Below the pieces are notes generated by a model, which was not told where the DNA came from, made no database searches, and saw nothing but the letters and a program-made list of their open reading frames with translations. DNA of 17,879 nucleotides, taken from an uncultured Traorella sp. (GTDB lineage Bacteria > Bacillota_I > Bacilli_A > Erysipelotrichales > Erysipelotrichaceae). The position numbers and the translations under genes are program-made. The stretch is taken from NCBI GenBank assembly GCA_945938205.1, contig CAMEUL010000004.1, forward strand, positions 1-17,879, written 5' to 3'. Below are positions 7,465-14,457 of this stretch, piece after piece (within the stretch, counting starts at the first letter, position 1; each line of letters begins with the position of its first letter).

Positions 7465-8337
7465 TTATGCGTAGAAACCGCTGAAATATCCTAATCCGGT
7501 TAAAGCTAATGCTAATATTAGAATAAGACCCATGAGTTTCAATGGAGACCATTTTTTCTTAGCATATAGCCAATAGATCAATAAAGTTAAAGCTAAAGGC
7601 AGAATTTTTGGGAAAATTGCATTCAGCATGTTATCCATATTGAAAATTACTGTGTCAGGAATGATTTCTCCTGTAGTTCCATCATAGACATCTTTTACGA
7701 TCTGGAATGGTATTGAACAATTAACAAATGAAGCTGTTAATGCACCTACTACAATTAAACCTAAAACTGTCATAGCATCTGTCAATGCATCAAGTTTACC
7801 TGATGCCATCATTGACTGCATTCCTTCTAATCCTGATTTATATCCTAATTTAAACAGCCACCAACTTAATGCACATGTTCCAAGCGGATAAACAATCATA
7901 TAGATAAGGGCTCCAAGCCATGATGTGCTTGTACTTCCTTGTGAGATTGAAAGACAAATTGTTAACAAAATTGGAATAATCGTTGCAACCCAAAGTGAAT
8001 CCCCAATAGCGCTAGTAGGTCCAATCAAAGCAACTTTTACAGATTCTATTACTTCAGGAGTACAGTTCCCGTTTGCGTTTGCTTCTTCAAGTCCACATAC
8101 GATACCATTACAGATTGATCCAACCTGAGCTTCTGTATTGAAAAGTGTTATATGACGTTTTAATGCTTTTGCTTTTTCTTCTTTTGTGTCATATAAATCA
8201 TCAATTACTGGTGCCATAGCCTGTCCAAAAGCCATTCCTAGCATTGATTCAGCTTGCTGTGAGCATCCATTCCAGAAAAACCAGTGAAAGAATGATTTTT
8301 TAAGTGTACTTGGACTGATTTTCTTTGTTTCTGCCAT
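7465..8337 (-). CDS. PTS mannose-family transporter subunit IID
   Basis: 290-residue integral membrane subunit that, with EIIC, forms the sugar channel of mannose/fructose/sorbose-family PTS permeases. Family hallmarks are an N-terminal amphipathic part ending SFFHWFFWNGCSQQAESMLGM, the block GIVCGLEEANA, the conserved VALIGPTSAIGDSLWVATIIPI segment, and C-terminal transmembrane helices. A GTG lies in frame at 8346, but the ATG at 8337 is preferred because AAGGAG is 10 nt upstream of it and almost touches the GTG. The EIIC stop TAA is 1 nt upstream (TAA-T-ATG), so translation is probably coupled. Substrate is not readable directly; context with murQ suggests a muramyl sugar. Confidence 0.9.
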   Translation of the reverse strand: MAETKKISPSTLKKSFFHWFFWNGCSQQAESMLGMAFGQAMAPVIDDLYDTKEEKAKALKRHITLFNTEAQVGSICNGIVCGLEEANANGNCTPEVIESVKVALIGPTSAIGDSLWVATIIPILLTICLSISQGSTSTSWLGALIYMIVYPLGTCALSWWLFKLGYKSGLEGMQSMMASGKLDALTDAMTVLGLIVVGALTASFVNCSIPFQIVKDVYDGTTGEIIPDTVIFNMDNMLNAIFPKILPLALTLLIYWLYAKKKWSPLKLMGLILILALALTGLGYFSGFYA

Positions 8338-8338
8338 A

Positions 8339-9118
8339 TTATGCACTCTCCTTTTCTGATACTACAACATAATAGAGTACAGCAGCGATTACTCCTACAA
8401 CTGCAACTGCCATTGTGCTCAATCCAAAATAAGTTACCATAATAAATCCAGCCAAGAAAATAACAATCTGATACTGCTTTTTCCATAAGAACGAAAGAAG
8501 AATTCCCATTCCTAATGCAGCCATCATTCCTCCGAATGTACTTAATGCAGTTGTTACCCATCCAGGAATCAATGTAGCAAAATCAGCTTGTCCTGAAGCT
8601 ACTGACATTGAAGTTAATACAATAATAGCTGGAATAAAACGACATGCGAAGCCAATCAATTGTCCAAACAATAAGTTTGGAACCCACATCTTTTTGGTGT
8701 TTCCTTCTTCAGCATATTTGTGTGCAATACGATTTAAAGGTAGATTTAATGCGTAAGAAACATTCCACATTAACTGTCCAACTAAACCACCAATACCTGC
8801 AAAGACTACTGCCAAACCGATCAGCCCAGTTGCATCCATGCCCTGACTAAAGGCCAAAGCTCCGGCTGTACCAATATATGTGGCATATGACAAATCCCAT
8901 GCAACAGCTCCACCAGGAGTCACATTTCCCATATACATGATTTGTAAAGGAATACCGACGATCATTGCTGCCTGAACATCATTCATGATTAATCCTACTA
9001 CAAATGCTGCAACCAGCGGTCTACCCAATGTATACCAGCCGATTGTATTCCCTACTATGGAACCAATAGATCCCAAATAAATGAATAGGGCAATTAGAAT
9101 TACTTGATACATTTCCAT
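8339..9118 (-). CDS. PTS mannose-family transporter subunit IIC
   Basis: 259-residue polytopic EIIC subunit with several transmembrane helices over its whole length. Family features include the N-terminal helix and GRPLVAAFVVGLIMNDVQAAMIVGIPLQ region (residues about 33-60), and MGNVTPGGAVAWD near 63-75, which is the conserved substrate-site segment of mannose/sorbose-type EIIC. Length is normal (about 250-270). Strong AAGGAGG ribosome binding site 8 nt before the ATG. It is 18 nt after eiiB and 1 nt before eiiD. Together with EIIB and EIID it forms the permease; it is not the glucose-family MurP type normally associated with MurNAc uptake. Confidence 0.92.
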   Translation of the reverse strand: MEMYQVILIALFIYLGSIGSIVGNTIGWYTLGRPLVAAFVVGLIMNDVQAAMIVGIPLQIMYMGNVTPGGAVAWDLSYATYIGTAGALAFSQGMDATGLIGLAVVFAGIGGLVGQLMWNVSYALNLPLNRIAHKYAEEGNTKKMWVPNLLFGQLIGFACRFIPAIIVLTSMSVASGQADFATLIPGWVTTALSTFGGMMAALGMGILLSFLWKKQYQIVIFLAGFIMVTYFGLSTMAVAVVGVIAAVLYYVVVSEKESA

Positions 9119-9136
9119 ACTGTTTTCCTCCTTATT

Positions 9137-9625
9137 TTATATTGATTTAATAAATGATTCCCAGCTGGTACCGGATGCATTTGGAAGTTGCTGGAAAGTC
9201 ACATTGAATCCCTCTTTAACCATATCATTTATATCTTCAATATCTTGATCACTTAGAAAGAAAATACCTGTTGCACCACTCATCTGATGCGTCGTATCAT
9301 TTCTTTTTGCCATGTTTCCAAGATATACATGTTCACATCCTTTAATAACATCTTTAATTTCATTTAATTTAGAAGGGAATTTCACAATGACAAGTCGATT
9401 TTTGTCACTCGGTTGAGCAAGCAAATCTTTTGCCTCTTCAACTGTTACAACATGAGTTTTATATAATTTTGGAACTCCCATGGTTAAAATAGATTTTAAA
9501 ACTGGATTTTTCGCAGAATCATCATCGATGGCTATAATTTCTTGTATGCCTAGTGTTGGGCACCACGCTACAATGGTCTGTCCATGAATTAGTCTATCAT
9601 CTACTCTTACAAACATCTTGCTCAT
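9137..9625 (-). CDS. PTS mannose-family transporter subunit IIB
   Basis: 162-residue cytoplasmic EIIB that carries the phosphoryl group to the incoming sugar. The active-site loop VDDRLIHGQTIVAW places the phosphorylated histidine at His14. Length and the C-terminal FQQLPNASGTSWESF are ordinary for the family. The start ATG overlaps the TGA of murQ by 3 nt (ATGA arrangement), with AAGGAGG inside the end of murQ, so it is translationally coupled. No EIIA domain is fused to it and no separate EIIA gene is found anywhere in the window, so phosphate must arrive from an EIIA made elsewhere. Confidence 0.92.
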   Translation of the reverse strand: MSKMFVRVDDRLIHGQTIVAWCPTLGIQEIIAIDDDSAKNPVLKSILTMGVPKLYKTHVVTVEEAKDLLAQPSDKNRLVIVKFPSKLNEIKDVIKGCEHVYLGNMAKRNDTTHQMSGATGIFFLSDQDIEDINDMVKEGFNVTFQQLPNASGTSWESFIKSI

Positions 9626-10524
9626 TTTTTTTCCTCCTTAATTGCTTTGCCCACAAAGCCTTTTGTTTCATTCAGTCGTTTCTGAGCTTCTTGCTGATCA
9701 ATCTTCAGTAGAATCATAAGAATGGCTTCTTTAATGTGATAATCGCAACAATTCAGTGTTTCTGTTGCTTTTTCATAATCACACATCGTAGCCTGCATCA
9801 CAATTTGACGAGCTCTTTCCACAAGCTTTTCATTTGTTGCTTTCATATCCACCATCAGATTCCCATATACTTTCCCAATACCTACCATACTAGCTGTTGA
9901 GATCATATTCAGAATCATTTTCTGACAAGTACCCGATTTTAATCTTGTTGATCCTGTCAATATTTCTGCACCTGCATCAACTTCAATGGCAATATCGGAT
10001 ACTTTTGAAAGAAGAGCATTTTTATTACATGAGATAGATACTGTTTTTGCTCCTATATCGTTAGCATATTCTAATGCACCAATACAGTAAGGTGTCCTTC
10101 CACTCGCGGCAATTGCTACAACAATATCCTTTGCACTTAAATGATTTACTTTTAAATCTTCATGTGCAAGTTCCTTACTGTCCTCTGCCCCTTCTTTTGC
10201 TTTGACAAATGCTTCATTACCGCCTGCCATAATCGCTATTACTTCATCTGTTGTTGAGAATGTTGGAACACATTCTACAGCATCTAATACTCCCAATCTT
10301 CCTGATGTGCCAGCTCCCACATAGATGAGACGGCCTCCATGATTCAGTGTATCAATGACAGCATTCACTGCTTTTTCAATATCATTTAATGCTTCTTTTA
10401 CGGCACTTACTACTTTTAAATCTTCTTCATTCATGATGGTTAATAGTTCATGAATGCTAAGTTCATCTAGATGCATCGTTCTCTCATTTCTTTTTTCAGT
10501 GCCCAATTGATCAATTTTTACCAT
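9622..10524 (-). CDS. murQ: N-acetylmuramic acid 6-phosphate etherase
   Basis: 300-residue SIS-fold enzyme that cleaves the D-lactyl ether of MurNAc-6-phosphate to give GlcNAc-6-phosphate and D-lactate, the committed step in recycling or use of peptidoglycan sugar. The N terminus has the family motif TEKRNERTMHLDEL. The sugar-phosphate-binding SIS motif VGAGTSGRLGVLDAVECVP spans residues 69-87, with Glu84 at the position of the E. coli catalytic Glu83. A second conserved acidic stretch, EGAED, is at 111-115, and IAASGRTPY follows near 138-146. The C-terminal helical domain is complete. Its ATG overlaps the end of the deacetylase gene by 7 nt (ATGGTAA) and has only a weak ribosome binding site, so coupling is likely. 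Its TGA overlaps the EIIB start. Confidence 0.96.
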   Translation of the reverse strand: MVKIDQLGTEKRNERTMHLDELSIHELLTIMNEEDLKVVSAVKEALNDIEKAVNAVIDTLNHGGRLIYVGAGTSGRLGVLDAVECVPTFSTTDEVIAIMAGGNEAFVKAKEGAEDSKELAHEDLKVNHLSAKDIVVAIAASGRTPYCIGALEYANDIGAKTVSISCNKNALLSKVSDIAIEVDAGAEILTGSTRLKSGTCQKMILNMISTASMVGIGKVYGNLMVDMKATNEKLVERARQIVMQATMCDYEKATETLNCCDYHIKEAILMILLKIDQQEAQKRLNETKGFVGKAIKEEKK

Positions 10525-11198
10525 AATTTATTCTCAATTAGACTGGCATACATATAGCAAACAGTCGCTTTCTTACTATTTGACTCAATCATGCGTACTT
10601 GCAGATTTGTTGGATAATATTTTTGATATGGAAAATCATTCACACCGCCTCTAAATACAGTATATTCATTGAGTGCTGAAAACCATTGCTTTACTTCTTC
10701 ATCATCCAATTCAAAATATGCCTGTGGTATAAATCCAACTAGATCTTCAAAGGTTTCACCATACATTAATCTTATATGACTTCCTTTTTCTCGAAGTCTT
10801 TTTACTGCTTTTGTCACAGCATCATGAGTATTGATATGACGCGGATGCATGGATCCTCTCCAATGAGTAATGACCAAATCTACTTTTTCATCTTCAAAAT
10901 ATTTTTCAAGTCTGGAAGCAAATTCGTCAAGAGAAGGCATATTGCTCGAAACATATCCAAGCCATATTGTATCTGCTCCAAGTGCTTTTGCTGCTCTTTC
11001 ATTTTGATTGAGCAATTCTTTTAAATAAGCTTCACATTCTTCTTTTGTCGCATTCGGATCTTCCAATCTTCCCTGTGTCACATGAATGCAAGTACAATGT
11101 GCTCCTTCTTTTGCATATTTTAATAGAAGAGGTCCTCCCATCAGCTCTGCATCCAATGAATGTGCTCCAATTGATACAACTCTTTTTACTTCACTCAT
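10518..11198 (-). CDS. PIG-L/LmbE-family deacetylase-like protein with altered catalytic motif
   Basis: 226-residue protein with the PIG-L (LmbE) fold, whose members are zinc-dependent N-deacetylases of GlcNAc-type substrates (MshB, BshB). The first motif, usually AHPDDE, reads AHSLDAE here: His13 and Asp16, the zinc ligands, are kept, but the usual general-base Asp at position 15 is Leu. The second motif, usually HPDH, reads HPRH: His118 and His121 are kept while Asp is Arg120, and His125 follows. The chemistry may therefore differ from a classical deacetylase. A TTG in frame at 11222 is less likely than the ATG at 11198, which has GAAAGG 9 nt upstream. The gene begins 1 nt after the GNAT stop. 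In this operon a sugar-phosphate or muramyl substrate is likely; that is inference. Confidence 0.82.
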   Translation of the reverse strand: MSEVKRVVSIGAHSLDAELMGGPLLLKYAKEGAHCTCIHVTQGRLEDPNATKEECEAYLKELLNQNERAAKALGADTIWLGYVSSNMPSLDEFASRLEKYFEDEKVDLVITHWRGSMHPRHINTHDAVTKAVKRLREKGSHIRLMYGETFEDLVGFIPQAYFELDDEEVKQWFSALNEYTVFRGGVNDFPYQKYYPTNLQVRMIESNSKKATVCYMYASLIENKLW

Positions 11199-11199
11199 A

Positions 11200-12138
11200 T
11201 TAAATTTCCTTTCTATATTCAACTGTTGTTCTTATAACACTTAATCCATGTCTTAAATAGTATCGTTTACCTGGTTCATCTGTCGTAACAAAGTACATAC
11301 GATATATTCCTTTTTTTGCCATTTCATAGCATCCTAAATCTAACAGGATGCTTCCTAAACCTGCATTCCTATGATTTTTGCTTACTCCAATTGGCCCAAA
11401 ACGCATTGGATTATCATCAATGGCTCTTGTACAGAACGCTACGATTTGATCATCTTTATCCAAAACCAAAAGAATTTCGTCTTCCGCTCTCTGCTTTTGC
11501 ATTGACATTAATGCATTTCGCTTCCAGCCACCTCCAAATTCTTCTTTTAGGAAATCCAAAAGCTCTAATGCGTATTTATAGTCAAATTTAATAAACTGAT
11601 ATCCTAATTCTTCTGCCTTTTTTTTCTTTTCCAATGTTTCCTTTGGAATTTGATATCCATGCAGTTCTTTCCCCATAGAATAATGAAGGTCTAATGCCTG
11701 ATATCCATTTTTTTCGAAAAATTTTGTAGCATCACTATAATGTATCGGATCCACTCCCCAAAAGAAATAATTCGGCGAATATGCTCCTAGAGTAATATTT
11801 TTGACTCCTAATTCTATTAAAGAATTTTCAGCCTTATCTAACAGTTGCTGTCCAATTCCCTTATGACGATATTCTTCATCAACGAACATCACATTAATCC
11901 ATCCTCGTTCTGGTTCCAATCCTCGTTCTAAATAAGGAAATTTTCTTTTAGTTGCCATTACAAATCCAATCACATGATCTTCCTGCAAAGCAATATAGCA
12001 AAGATTTGCGTCAAAATTATCATCAAACAACGCTTGTTTTCTAAATTTTTTAACATCAATTGGATCAAAAGTGCAGTTTCGATTCCAGCACTCAACTACT
12101 TCCGATTCATATTTCTGGCTATAATGATCGATATGCAT
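11200..12138 (-). CDS. Tandem-GNAT N-acetyltransferase, first gene of the PTS/murQ operon
   Basis: 312-residue protein made of two GNAT domains, each expected to bind acetyl-CoA. Domain 1 (about 1-155) has the pyrophosphate-binding loop R-x-x-G-x-G at Arg91-Gly96 (EYRHKGIGQQLL). Domain 2 (about 180-312) has it at Arg257-Gly262 (NHRNAGLGSILL). Both loops are intact. The strand preceding the second loop carries FGPIGV, and domain 1 includes YFFWGVDP. A GTG lies in frame at 12147, but ATG 12138 is preferred, with an unusual all-G ribosome binding site (GGGGGGTG, 12147-12154). As first gene of the operon, next to a deacetylase-like gene and murQ, it may N-acetylate an amino sugar or muramyl compound. 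An acetyltransferase gene (ybbJ) also lies near murQ in Bacillus subtilis, as I recall. Confidence 0.82.
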   Translation of the reverse strand: MHIDHYSQKYESEVVECWNRNCTFDPIDVKKFRKQALFDDNFDANLCYIALQEDHVIGFVMATKRKFPYLERGLEPERGWINVMFVDEEYRHKGIGQQLLDKAENSLIELGVKNITLGAYSPNYFFWGVDPIHYSDATKFFEKNGYQALDLHYSMGKELHGYQIPKETLEKKKKAEELGYQFIKFDYKYALELLDFLKEEFGGGWKRNALMSMQKQRAEDEILLVLDKDDQIVAFCTRAIDDNPMRFGPIGVSKNHRNAGLGSILLDLGCYEMAKKGIYRMYFVTTDEPGKRYYLRHGLSVIRTTVEYRKEI

Positions 12139-12154
12139 ATCAAGCACCCCCCGT

Positions 12155-12180
12155 AAGTTAACATGTTAATATATTAACTT
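12155..12180. promoter_or_regulatory. Double palindromic operator of the PTS/murQ operon
   Basis: Two perfect 12-bp palindromes share a TTAA: TTAACATGTTAA (12158-12169) and TTAATATATTAA (12166-12177), flanked by the arms AAGTTAA (12155-12161) and TTAACTT (12174-12180). The site lies just downstream of the -10 element, over the likely transcription start. The GntR/UTRA protein encoded immediately upstream is the obvious candidate to bind it. Confidence 0.6.
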
Positions 12181-12187
12181 CGCTTCC

Positions 12188-12215
12188 ATTATAACATTTT
12201 CATTCCAATTTGCAA
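12188..12215 (-). promoter_or_regulatory. Promoter of the PTS/murQ operon
   Basis: Read on the - strand: -35 TTGCAA (12215-12210), 16-nt spacer, perfect -10 TATAAT (12193-12188) with an upstream TG (TGTTATAAT), an extended -10. It is the only strong promoter seen in front of the operon. Confidence 0.78.
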
Positions 12216-12223
12216 GCGCTTTT
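12209..12223 (-). promoter_or_regulatory. cre-like site (CcpA) overlapping the operon -35
   Basis: The + strand reads TTTGCAAGCGCTTTT, matching the core of the catabolite-responsive element (TGNAANCGNT) but lacking the usual C near the right end. It covers the -35 hexamer, a position suited to carbon catabolite repression. Prediction from consensus only. Confidence 0.45.
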
Positions 12224-12236
12224 TTAATTTTTTTAT

Positions 12237-12267
12237 AAAAAAACCTGATTCATATAATGATCAGATT
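12237..12267 (-). terminator. Rho-independent terminator of the gntR gene
   Basis: Read on the - strand: AATCTGAT ... ATCAGGTT (8 bp, one U-G) with a further CAT/ATG pairing inside, then a run of seven T. It begins 2 nt after the gntR stop and separates the regulator transcript from the operon promoter. Confidence 0.75.
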
Positions 12268-12269
12268 TA

Positions 12270-12980
12270 TTAAGCTTTAATATTAACTGTTACAGAATAC
12301 CAATCTGAATTAAAGTAAGTTTCAGAATATTCAAGAATATTATCTTGATTATCATAAGCGGTACGGCGAATAAAGAAAGCAGGATAACCATGTTTAACAT
12401 TCATCTGTGTGTAAATATTACTATCTGTAATGTATTTCACAGAATAGTTCTCATTTACCCATGCAGGATACAAATGTGCTTCATTCAGTGTTTTATAAAA
12501 AGAGCGTGTTCTTTTCATTGACTTAGCTTGCGCAAGTGTAAGTAAATTTGCAGAAACATAAGAAATATGATAAGCAACGGGCTCATTGTTTGCTAAACGG
12601 ACACGCTCAATCCTAATCATTTTAGCATCTTCGCTGATACCAAGTTTTTCAGCTATATCCGGATTTTGTATTTCCTCAATAGAATTGATATGCATATCGA
12701 TCGTATATCCCTGTTGAAGGAGTTCTTCAGAAAAAGAGATTGAGGTCAAGCCACGAATCATTTTCTGTTTTGTTACAAACGTTCCAGCTCCTTGAACACC
12801 ATAAAGATAACCTTGATTAATCAAATCTGCAAAAGCTTTTCGAACCGTAATCGTTGATACATTATATTTCTTTTTCAAAATAGATTCACTGTCAACCTTA
12901 TCGCCTGGTTTAAGTTCCCCATTCTTTATTGCCGAAATGATATCTTGTTCAATTTGCAAATATTTTACTACTTTCTGCAT
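12270..12980 (-). CDS. GntR-family transcriptional regulator (HutC/UTRA type)
   Basis: 236-residue regulator with an N-terminal winged helix-turn-helix DNA-binding domain at about 1-70 (GELKPGDKVDSESILKKKY, then STITVRKAFADLINQGYL and the wing GAGTFV). A UTRA effector-binding domain follows at about 90-235 (RIERVRLANNEPVAYHISYV, ending EYSETYFNSDWYSVTVNIKA). UTRA domains of this kind commonly bind sugar phosphates such as GlcN-6-P or GlcNAc-6-P, which fits the murQ operon downstream. AGGTG lies 6 nt before the ATG. It is transcribed in the same direction as the operon but ends at its own terminator. Probably a repressor of the operon through the double palindrome, and possibly of itself; this is inferred from position. 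Confidence 0.92.
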   Translation of the reverse strand: MQKVVKYLQIEQDIISAIKNGELKPGDKVDSESILKKKYNVSTITVRKAFADLINQGYLYGVQGAGTFVTKQKMIRGLTSISFSEELLQQGYTIDMHINSIEEIQNPDIAEKLGISEDAKMIRIERVRLANNEPVAYHISYVSANLLTLAQAKSMKRTRSFYKTLNEAHLYPAWVNENYSVKYITDSNIYTQMNVKHGYPAFFIRRTAYDNQDNILEYSETYFNSDWYSVTVNIKA

Positions 12981-13020
12981 GGTGTCACCTCATAAATATA
13001 TTATCATGAAAGTGAATTCA

Positions 13021-13032
13021 TTTGTATACAAA
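13021..13032. promoter_or_regulatory. Palindrome upstream of gntR, possible autoregulatory operator
   Basis: Perfect 12-bp palindrome TTTGTATACAAA, 41 nt before the gntR start. TGTATACA-type cores are typical of GntR/HutC operators. It differs from the TTAA-based palindromes at the operon promoter, so it may bind another protein or be coincidental. Confidence 0.4.
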
Positions 13033-13042
13033 AAATAGAAAA

Positions 13043-13069
13043 AGTATAAATGCAATAATTAGGTTTCAA
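13043..13069 (-). promoter_or_regulatory. Possible promoter of gntR
   Basis: Read on the - strand: TTGAAA (13069-13064), 15-nt spacer (short), TATACT (13048-13043). The palindrome at 13021-13032 would then lie just after the transcription start. Confidence 0.35.
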
Positions 13070-13078
13070 TAGATATGT

Positions 13079-13125
13079 GTAATTAAAGACATTTTCTTTA
13101 GATTCTATTTCAGGTATCAATTCAC
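13079..13125 (+). repeat. Direct repeat copy 1 (partner at 17727-17773)
   Basis: 47-nt segment identical at 45 positions to 17727-17773, same orientation; the differences are T/A at the 14th base and C/T at the 18th. The two copies bracket the HAD, phospholipase-family, GNAT and YHGS genes and the ATPase 5' part. Confidence 0.85.
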
Positions 13126-13297
13126 ATTTTTCCTATTAATAAAAACTTGAATCTGTTACTAGTTTTCATCAACTTTTGTCACAATTTTAATAACAAATGT
13201 CATGAATTATTTTCATTATAGTAATTATCTAAAATATCCTTTAGTTATTGATAATTCATCATCACATCTGTCATTTTTCAAATATGATGATGGCAAC
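13126..13297. other. Intergenic DNA upstream of the HAD gene
   Basis: AT-rich stretch without a supported gene, forming with the remnant and the gntR control region a 370-nt spacer (12981-13350). The only structure noted is a pair of 7-bp arms, CATCATC (13258-13264) and GATGATG (near 13286-13292), 20 or so nt apart, with no T tract. Confidence 0.4.
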
Positions 13298-13326
13298 TTT
13301 ATAAAAAAGAGAAAATTCGTTATACT
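13298..13326 (+). promoter_or_regulatory. Possible promoter of the HAD phosphatase gene
   Basis: TTTATA (13298-13303), 17-nt spacer, TATACT (13321-13326). The ribosome binding site GGGAGG is at 13336-13341, 9 nt before the ATG. Confidence 0.45.
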
Positions 13327-13350
13327 ACTATTATTGGGAGGTCGATAATA

Positions 13351-14148
13351 ATGAATCAAATAAAAATGCTTGTCTTTGATGTGGACGGAACACTATATGA
13401 CCTTGTTCAGCATGAAGTTCCTCCTTCTGCAATTGAAGCAATAAAAAAAGCAAAAGAGAATGGATATTATTTCGTAATTGCAACTGGAAGAGCTCATTAT
13501 GCATTAGGAAAAGCACTCAATGATTTGAAACCAGATTTTATATTATCTGTATCAGGTGGTATGGTCGTTAATTCAAATCACGAAGTTATTTCTCATCATG
13601 ATCTGGAAAAAGAAGATGTTCAGCAATTGCTTGATTTTTGTCATGAAAAAGAAGCAGGTTTGATTTTCAAATTCATGAATCATATGTACATCTATCAGCA
13701 TCCGGAAAAAATAGATCCGCTCAAAGGACAAATGGAAAGCGATATTGGAAGTGAGCCATTCAGAGAATGTCCTACCCAAGATCATCATAAAATTGAAGCA
13801 CCACAAGGTGCTAGTATTCATGTAGATCCAAAAGAAGTTCAAAGAGTTTTTGGAAATCATCCTAGAATTCAATTTCTTCCTTATTCAGAAGATGGTTATG
13901 ATGTTGTTTTAAGAAATGTTAATAAAGGGATCGGTTTAAAAGAGTTAATGAATTATTTGCATCTTAAAAAAGAAGAAGTAGCATGTGTTGGTGATAATTT
14001 TAATGATCTTGAAATGATGGAAGAAGCAGGATATAAAATCGCAATGGGAAATGCGATAGATGAAGTGAAGAAAATTGCTGACTATGTGACAACTTCTTCT
14101 GATCAGAATGGTATCTATAATGCTTTAAAACATCTTCATTGCATCTAA
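13351..14148 (+). CDS. Cof-type HAD-IIB family hydrolase (sugar-phosphatase-like)
   Basis: 265-residue cytoplasmic phosphatase of the haloacid dehalogenase superfamily, Cof/IIB class. Motif I, FDVDGT, places the nucleophile at Asp10 and the acid/base at Asp12. Motif II is ATGRA (44-48). The conserved Lys is at about Lys192 (NKGIGLKEL), and motif IV is GDNFND (214-219), binding Mg2+. The C2B cap lies between residues about 80 and 185. Members dephosphorylate sugar phosphates, flavin or nucleotide compounds with broad specificity. Start ATG is fixed by GGGAGG at good spacing. It is transcribed away from gntR and separated from it by 370 nt, so a role with the muramyl-sugar operon is possible but not shown. 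Confidence 0.88.
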   Translation: MNQIKMLVFDVDGTLYDLVQHEVPPSAIEAIKKAKENGYYFVIATGRAHYALGKALNDLKPDFILSVSGGMVVNSNHEVISHHDLEKEDVQQLLDFCHEKEAGLIFKFMNHMYIYQHPEKIDPLKGQMESDIGSEPFRECPTQDHHKIEAPQGASIHVDPKEVQRVFGNHPRIQFLPYSEDGYDVVLRNVNKGIGLKELMNYLHLKKEEVACVGDNFNDLEMMEEAGYKIAMGNAIDEVKKIADYVTTSSDQNGIYNALKHLHCI

Positions 14149-14457
14149 AATACTGCTTAAAAGATTCATTTCATAGGGTATATGTTCCTCAATAAACCTA
14201 ATATAATTATAAATTATCATGCTAATGAGAATAAACTCATTTTACATACCACTGTACAAGTAGCTATGGAGAAAGAGTTTTATTTCATTTAAACAACAAA
14301 TGGTTTACTAGGACTATATAACATCTTTTCTTTTAAGAAAACAATAGCGTGTTGGAAATACACTATAACGCTATAAAGTGGCAAGTAAAAATGTTATACT
14401 ATGTGCATATTCATAATGATATCATTTAAAAAATCGGAATTCGAGAAAGGAATAATT
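14149..14457. other. Intergenic region before the phospholipase-family gene
   Basis: No clear terminator for the HAD gene. A 36-codon frame (14182-14292, + strand, after TAGGGTAT) begins MFLNKPNIII and resembles nothing I know. An inverted repeat ATAGCGT / ACGCTAT (14344-14350 and 14368-14374, 17-nt spacing) stands just upstream of a TGTTATACT extended -10 (14392-14400), without a convincing -35. It may be an operator for the next gene. Confidence 0.35.

Larger units (their letters stand above)
13036..13125 (+). pseudogene. Remnant of a DUF234-type AAA ATPase gene
   Basis: Positions 13079-13125 match 17727-17773 of the ATPase gene at 45 of 47 nucleotides, and in the same frame encode VIKDIFFRFYFRYQF, where the intact gene has VIKDNFFRFYFRYQF. 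Further left, TAGAAAAAG (13036-13044) may match the same gene at 17674, with deletions and stop codons between. After 13125 the similarity ends and the frame stops within nine codons. The segment cannot be expressed as a protein and is best read as a truncated copy. Confidence 0.6.

Noticed and set aside
10518..12138. Deacetylase plus tandem GNAT as a mycothiol-like (MshB/MshD) thiol pathway
   Set aside because: The resemblance in domain make-up is real, but no MshA or MshC-like gene is present, the organism type does not fit, and the operon is clearly joined to murQ and a PTS.
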